A stretch of 7,722 bases of DNA. It comes from Burkholderiales bacterium. Its GTDB lineage: Bacteria > Pseudomonadota > Gammaproteobacteria > Burkholderiales > SG8-39. Shown one piece after another: positions 5,271 to 7,722 of this stretch. How positions within the stretch are numbered: position 1 is the first letter of the stretch; each line of letters begins with the position of its first letter. The translations under genes were made by a program, and so were the position numbers. The stretch lies in the NCBI GenBank assembly GCA_025929745.1, contig JAICPQ010000129.1:1-7722 (forward strand), written 5' to 3'. The notes under the pieces were generated by a model. It had not been told where the DNA came from and searched no databases. It saw only the letters and a list, made by a program, of their open reading frames with translations.

Positions 5271-7145
5271 ATGCCTGCCCGCCAATCCACTCCTGCGCTC
5301 ACGCTTCTTGCGCTCGGCGTTGTGTTCGGCGACATCGGTACGAGCCCGCTCTACGCCGTGAAGGAAACGTTCTCGACGGACCACGGCATCGCGCTCACCG
5401 ACGAGAACATCCTCGCCGGACTGTCGCTCATGTTCTGGTCGTTGATGGCCGTGGTGTCGCTCAAGTATGTGCTCCTCATCATGCGCGCCGACAATCGGGG
5501 CGAGGGCGGCATCATGGCGTTAATCGCGCTCGCGACGAAGGCGATCAAGGACCAGCCGCACTGGCGCATCCCGCTTCTCGTCATCGGTGTATTCGGCGCC
5601 TCGCTCTTTTACGGCGACGCGGTCCTGACGCCGGCGATCTCGGTGTTGTCTGCGGTCGAAGGGCTGGAAGTGGGCACCGAGGCGTTCAAGCCGTACGTGG
5701 TGCCGATCGCCGTCGGCGTGCTGGCGGCGCTCTTCGCCTTCCAGGCGCGCGGCACCGAAACGGTCGGCCGCTTCTTCGGCCCGGTGACGCTCTTCTGGTT
5801 CATCGCCATCGGCGCGGCTGGAATCTACGGCATCGCGCGCGAGCCCGCGGTGCTGGCCGCATTGAATCCACTGCACGCGCTGCGTTTCCTGCTGACGCAT
5901 GTCGCCGAATCGTTCGTCGTGCTCGGCGCCGTGGTGCTCGTCGTCACCGGCGCCGAGGCCCTCTACGCCGATATGGGCCACTTCGGCAAGCGCCCGGTGC
6001 GCATTGGCTGGTTCTCGCTGGTCGCGCCTGCGCTGGTGCTCAACTACTTCGGGCAGGGCGCGCTCCTCATGACGAACCCCGATGCCGCTGCCAACCCGTT
6101 CTACTGGCTCGTGCCCGGCTGGGCGCTCTATCCAATGGTCGCGCTCGCCACGGCCGCGACGGTCATAGCCTCGCAAGCGGTGATCTCGGGTGCGTTTTCG
6201 ATCACGCGCCAGGCGGTTCAACTCGGATTCCTGCCCCGGGTGAACATCGTGCACACTTCGCCGCGCGAGATCGGGCAGATCTACATCCCGAGCGCGAACT
6301 GGATTCTCTGTGCGATGGTGATCGGCGCGGTGATCGGCTTCGGCTCCTCATCGCGCCTCGCCGGCGCCTACGGCGTAGCCGTGACGGGCACGATGCTCGT
6401 GGACACGCTGCTCACTTTTTTCGTCATCCGCTACGCCTGGCGCTACCCGCTGTGGTTGTGCCTCTTCGCTACCGGCTTCTTCCTCGTCATCGATCTTGCG
6501 TTCTTTTCCGCGACGCTGCTCAAGACGAAGGACGGCGGCTGGTTCCCGCTTGTCATCGGCAGCGGGGTGTTTCTCGTGATGAGCACATGGCGGCGCGGCC
6601 GCGAGGTGTTGCTCGATCACGTGCGAAGGTCGTCGGTACCGCTCGAGCCTTTCCTCAAGAGCCTTTTCGCCGAGCCGCCCCAGCGGGTGCCGGGCACGGC
6701 GGTGTTTCTCACCGCCACGCCCGATGTCACGCCGCACGCGCTGCTCCACAGCCTCAAGCACTACCGGACGCTGCACGAACGCGTGGTGTTCCTGACAGTG
6801 GAGTTCCGCGACGTGCCCTGGGTCCCATTCGAGGAGCGTGTGCGCTGCGAGAAGCTGCGTAACAACTGCTGGCGGGTGCGCGTGCGCTACGGCTTCATGA
6901 ACCGGCTCGACATCCTGCGCGCGCTCGAGCTCTGCGGCGCGATGGGTCTCGAGTTCAATCTCATGGAAACCTCATTTTTCCTCTCGCGCGAGAAGATCGT
7001 GCCGGCCGTCGGCGGCATCGCGCCCATGGCCCGCTGGCGCGAGCACATCTTCTCGGCACTGGCGCGCAACGCCGCCAACATCACGGACTATCTCAACATC
7101 CCGACCAACTGCGTGGTCGAGCTTGGCACGCGGGTGGAGATCTAG
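5271..7145 (+). CDS. kup: Kup-type potassium uptake transporter (copy 2)
   Basis: The product is 624 residues, full length for Kup. It has the same architecture as the copy at 1575-3461: about 12 inner-membrane helices (residues 12-440) and a C-terminal cytoplasmic domain. Motifs: GDIGTSPLY (20-28), RADNRGEGG (72-80), GDAVLTPAISV (115-125), YADMGHFG (232-239), LNYFGQGALL (258-267), GWFPLVIG (423-430). Acidic positions corresponding to E. coli D23, E116, E229 and D408 are D21, D116, E229 and D408, so position 116 carries Asp where copy 1 has Glu. Most residues are shared with copy 1 by eye, so the pair arose by duplication within a close lineage. The ATG start gives an N-terminus that aligns with copy 1. 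It is transcribed divergently from kdpD across 94 bases, so a shared KdpE-controlled region is plausible (inference). A REP-like palindrome follows its stop. Confidence 0.97.
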   Translation: MPARQSTPALTLLALGVVFGDIGTSPLYAVKETFSTDHGIALTDENILAGLSLMFWSLMAVVSLKYVLLIMRADNRGEGGIMALIALATKAIKDQPHWRIPLLVIGVFGASLFYGDAVLTPAISVLSAVEGLEVGTEAFKPYVVPIAVGVLAALFAFQARGTETVGRFFGPVTLFWFIAIGAAGIYGIAREPAVLAALNPLHALRFLLTHVAESFVVLGAVVLVVTGAEALYADMGHFGKRPVRIGWFSLVAPALVLNYFGQGALLMTNPDAAANPFYWLVPGWALYPMVALATAATVIASQAVISGAFSITRQAVQLGFLPRVNIVHTSPREIGQIYIPSANWILCAMVIGAVIGFGSSSRLAGAYGVAVTGTMLVDTLLTFFVIRYAWRYPLWLCLFATGFFLVIDLAFFSATLLKTKDGGWFPLVIGSGVFLVMSTWRRGREVLLDHVRRSSVPLEPFLKSLFAEPPQRVPGTAVFLTATPDVTPHALLHSLKHYRTLHERVVFLTVEFRDVPWVPFEERVRCEKLRNNCWRVRVRYGFMNRLDILRALELCGAMGLEFNLMETSFFLSREKIVPAVGGIAPMARWREHIFSALARNAANITDYLNIPTNCVVELGTRVEI

Positions 7146-7147
7146 AC

Positions 7148-7182
7148 AAAGGGGTCAGGACCCTTTTACCGGAAAAAGGGTC
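7148..7182. repeat. REP-like palindrome, possibly a terminator, after kup2
   Basis: Bases 7159-7182 form a 24-base imperfect palindrome centred on CCGG: GACCCTTTT pairs perfectly with AAAAGGGTC over nine bases around ACCGGA. A third related module, AAAGGGGTC, lies at 7148-7156. This looks like one and a half units of the AAAGGGTC-type palindromes that I recall as dispersed repeats in betaproteobacteria. It sits between two convergent genes (kup2 and the minus-strand small protein), where it could terminate both transcripts, although no U tract follows the stem on either strand. No other copy is apparent in the window. Confidence 0.5.
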
Positions 7183-7191
7183 GGATCTCGG

Positions 7192-7503
7192 CTAAGCCAC
7201 GGTGTACACGAGGCCCGGCTCGATGTAGAGCTCGCCCGGGGCGAGGTTCTCGCGTCCGCGCCCGTCGAGCACGTGGTCGAAACGGTAGTCGATCCCCATG
7301 AAGCGCACGCTGCCCCAGATCGGATGTCCCTTGTACTCGCCGATGGGAACCGAATGCGCCTGCAGCGCGCTCGTGGAAACGATGACCACGCCCTGGCGCC
7401 GCAGATACGAAGGATCGGTGAGCTTCGCGAACTGCCGTTGCACGATCCAGTGCAGCGGCAGCGCGATGACCAGGAAAACGGCGAGCGCCTCAAGAGCCGA
7501 CAT
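7192..7503 (-). CDS. hypothetical 103-residue single-pass membrane protein
   Basis: I do not recognise the family. One hydrophobic helix spans about residues 5-21 (LEALAVFLVIALPLHWIV), followed by a basic or polar stretch (QRQFAK), so it is probably a signal anchor. The remaining 75 or so residues are soluble and look beta-rich: RRQGVVIVSTSALQAHSVPIG, then the aromatic segment KGHPIWGSVRFMGIDYRFDHV, then a charged DGRGREN turn and ELYIEPGLVYTVA. There is no Cys and no evident catalytic motif. The ATG at 7501-7503 lies 25 bases downstream of the stop of the LuxR-type regulator on the same strand, so the two may form an operon. The amino-acid pattern looks like a real protein, and codon use matches the neighbours. 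It faces kup2 convergently, with the palindrome between them. Confidence 0.7.
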   Translation of the reverse strand: MSALEALAVFLVIALPLHWIVQRQFAKLTDPSYLRRQGVVIVSTSALQAHSVPIGEYKGHPIWGSVRFMGIDYRFDHVLDGRGRENLAPGELYIEPGLVYTVA

Positions 7504-7528
7504 GTCGCACCAAAAGCAACTTTCGCAC

Positions 7529-7722
7529 CTATTCGCGACCGGCGCCGAGCGCGAAGCGCACGAGCTCGGCGAGATTGCGCGCGCCGAGCTTTTCCATGAT
7601 GCGCGTCTTGTGCACCTCGACCGTGCGCGGACTGATGCCGAGCGCGGTGCCGATTTCCTTGGCGTGCAGGCCCTTCGCGGCGAGCTCGAGGACCTCGCGC
7701 TCGCGCGCGGTGAGCGCGGCGA
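7529..7722 (-). CDS. FixJ/NarL-family regulator, C-terminal LuxR-type HTH (5' end outside window)
   Basis: Sixty-three codons are visible, ending at TAG (7531-7529); the start lies beyond the right edge. The visible part is a complete LuxR-type helix-turn-helix: LTAREREVLELAAKGLHAKEIG, then the recognition helix region ISPRTVEVHKTRIMEKLGARNLAELVRFAL. The TVEVHKxRIMEKxGAR and AELVRFAL wording is closer to FixJ-type response regulators than to NarL or quorum-sensing LuxR proteins, so an N-terminal receiver domain is expected (inference). It binds DNA and probably activates transcription when phosphorylated. The partner kinase and targets are not visible; the nearest downstream gene on its strand is the 103-residue membrane protein. 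Confidence 0.9.
   Translation of the reverse strand, partial: AALTAREREVLELAAKGLHAKEIGTALGISPRTVEVHKTRIMEKLGARNLAELVRFALGAGRE

Noticed and set aside
1..7722. Mobile element, CRISPR array or defence system
   Set aside because: No transposase, integrase, cas gene, regularly spaced repeat or compositional break is visible. The only repeats are the kup paralogy and the small palindrome after kup2.

Overview
The window is a gene-dense, GC-rich stretch with strongly G/C-ending codons. It looks like a chromosomal segment from a proteobacterium, most likely a betaproteobacterium. That placement is inferred from the style of the Kup, KdpE and FixJ-type proteins and was not tested by any search. I see no transposase, integrase, CRISPR array, tRNA or rRNA, and no gene-free stretch longer than about 300 bases.

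Left part (1-1562, + strand): the tail of an EAL-domain c-di-GMP phosphodiesterase whose start lies outside the window. Ten bases later comes an RpfG-like response regulator (receiver plus HD-GYP), a second type of c-di-GMP phosphodiesterase. Its stop overlaps (ATGA) a possible 21-codon leader ORF, which ends in the loop of a hairpin just before the next gene.

Centre (1575-7145): a potassium-uptake island. Two paralogous Kup/Trk-type low-affinity K+ transporters, both on the + strand, flank a KdpD/KdpE two-component system on the - strand. kup1 converges on kdpE with a 3-base gap. kdpD diverges from kup2 across 94 bases that contain an A/T tract resembling a KdpE target and a weak -10-like element. 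The structural genes kdpFABC are absent from the window, so the two kup genes are the natural candidate targets of this KdpDE pair. The KdpD is a minimal form: four membrane helices joined directly to the kinase core, with no N-terminal KdpD/Usp domains and no GAF domain. Its ATP-lid segment also seems to be missing.

Right part (7146-7722): a small imperfect palindrome (REP-like or terminator) follows kup2. After it, on the - strand, come an unrecognised 103-residue single-pass membrane protein and, upstream of that, the C-terminal DNA-binding domain of a FixJ/NarL-type regulator cut by the window edge.

Working model (inference): a reduced KdpDE pair senses K+ or envelope state and controls Kup transporters rather than a Kdp ATPase. 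c-di-GMP turnover genes lie directly upstream of kup1 and may be co-transcribed with it.
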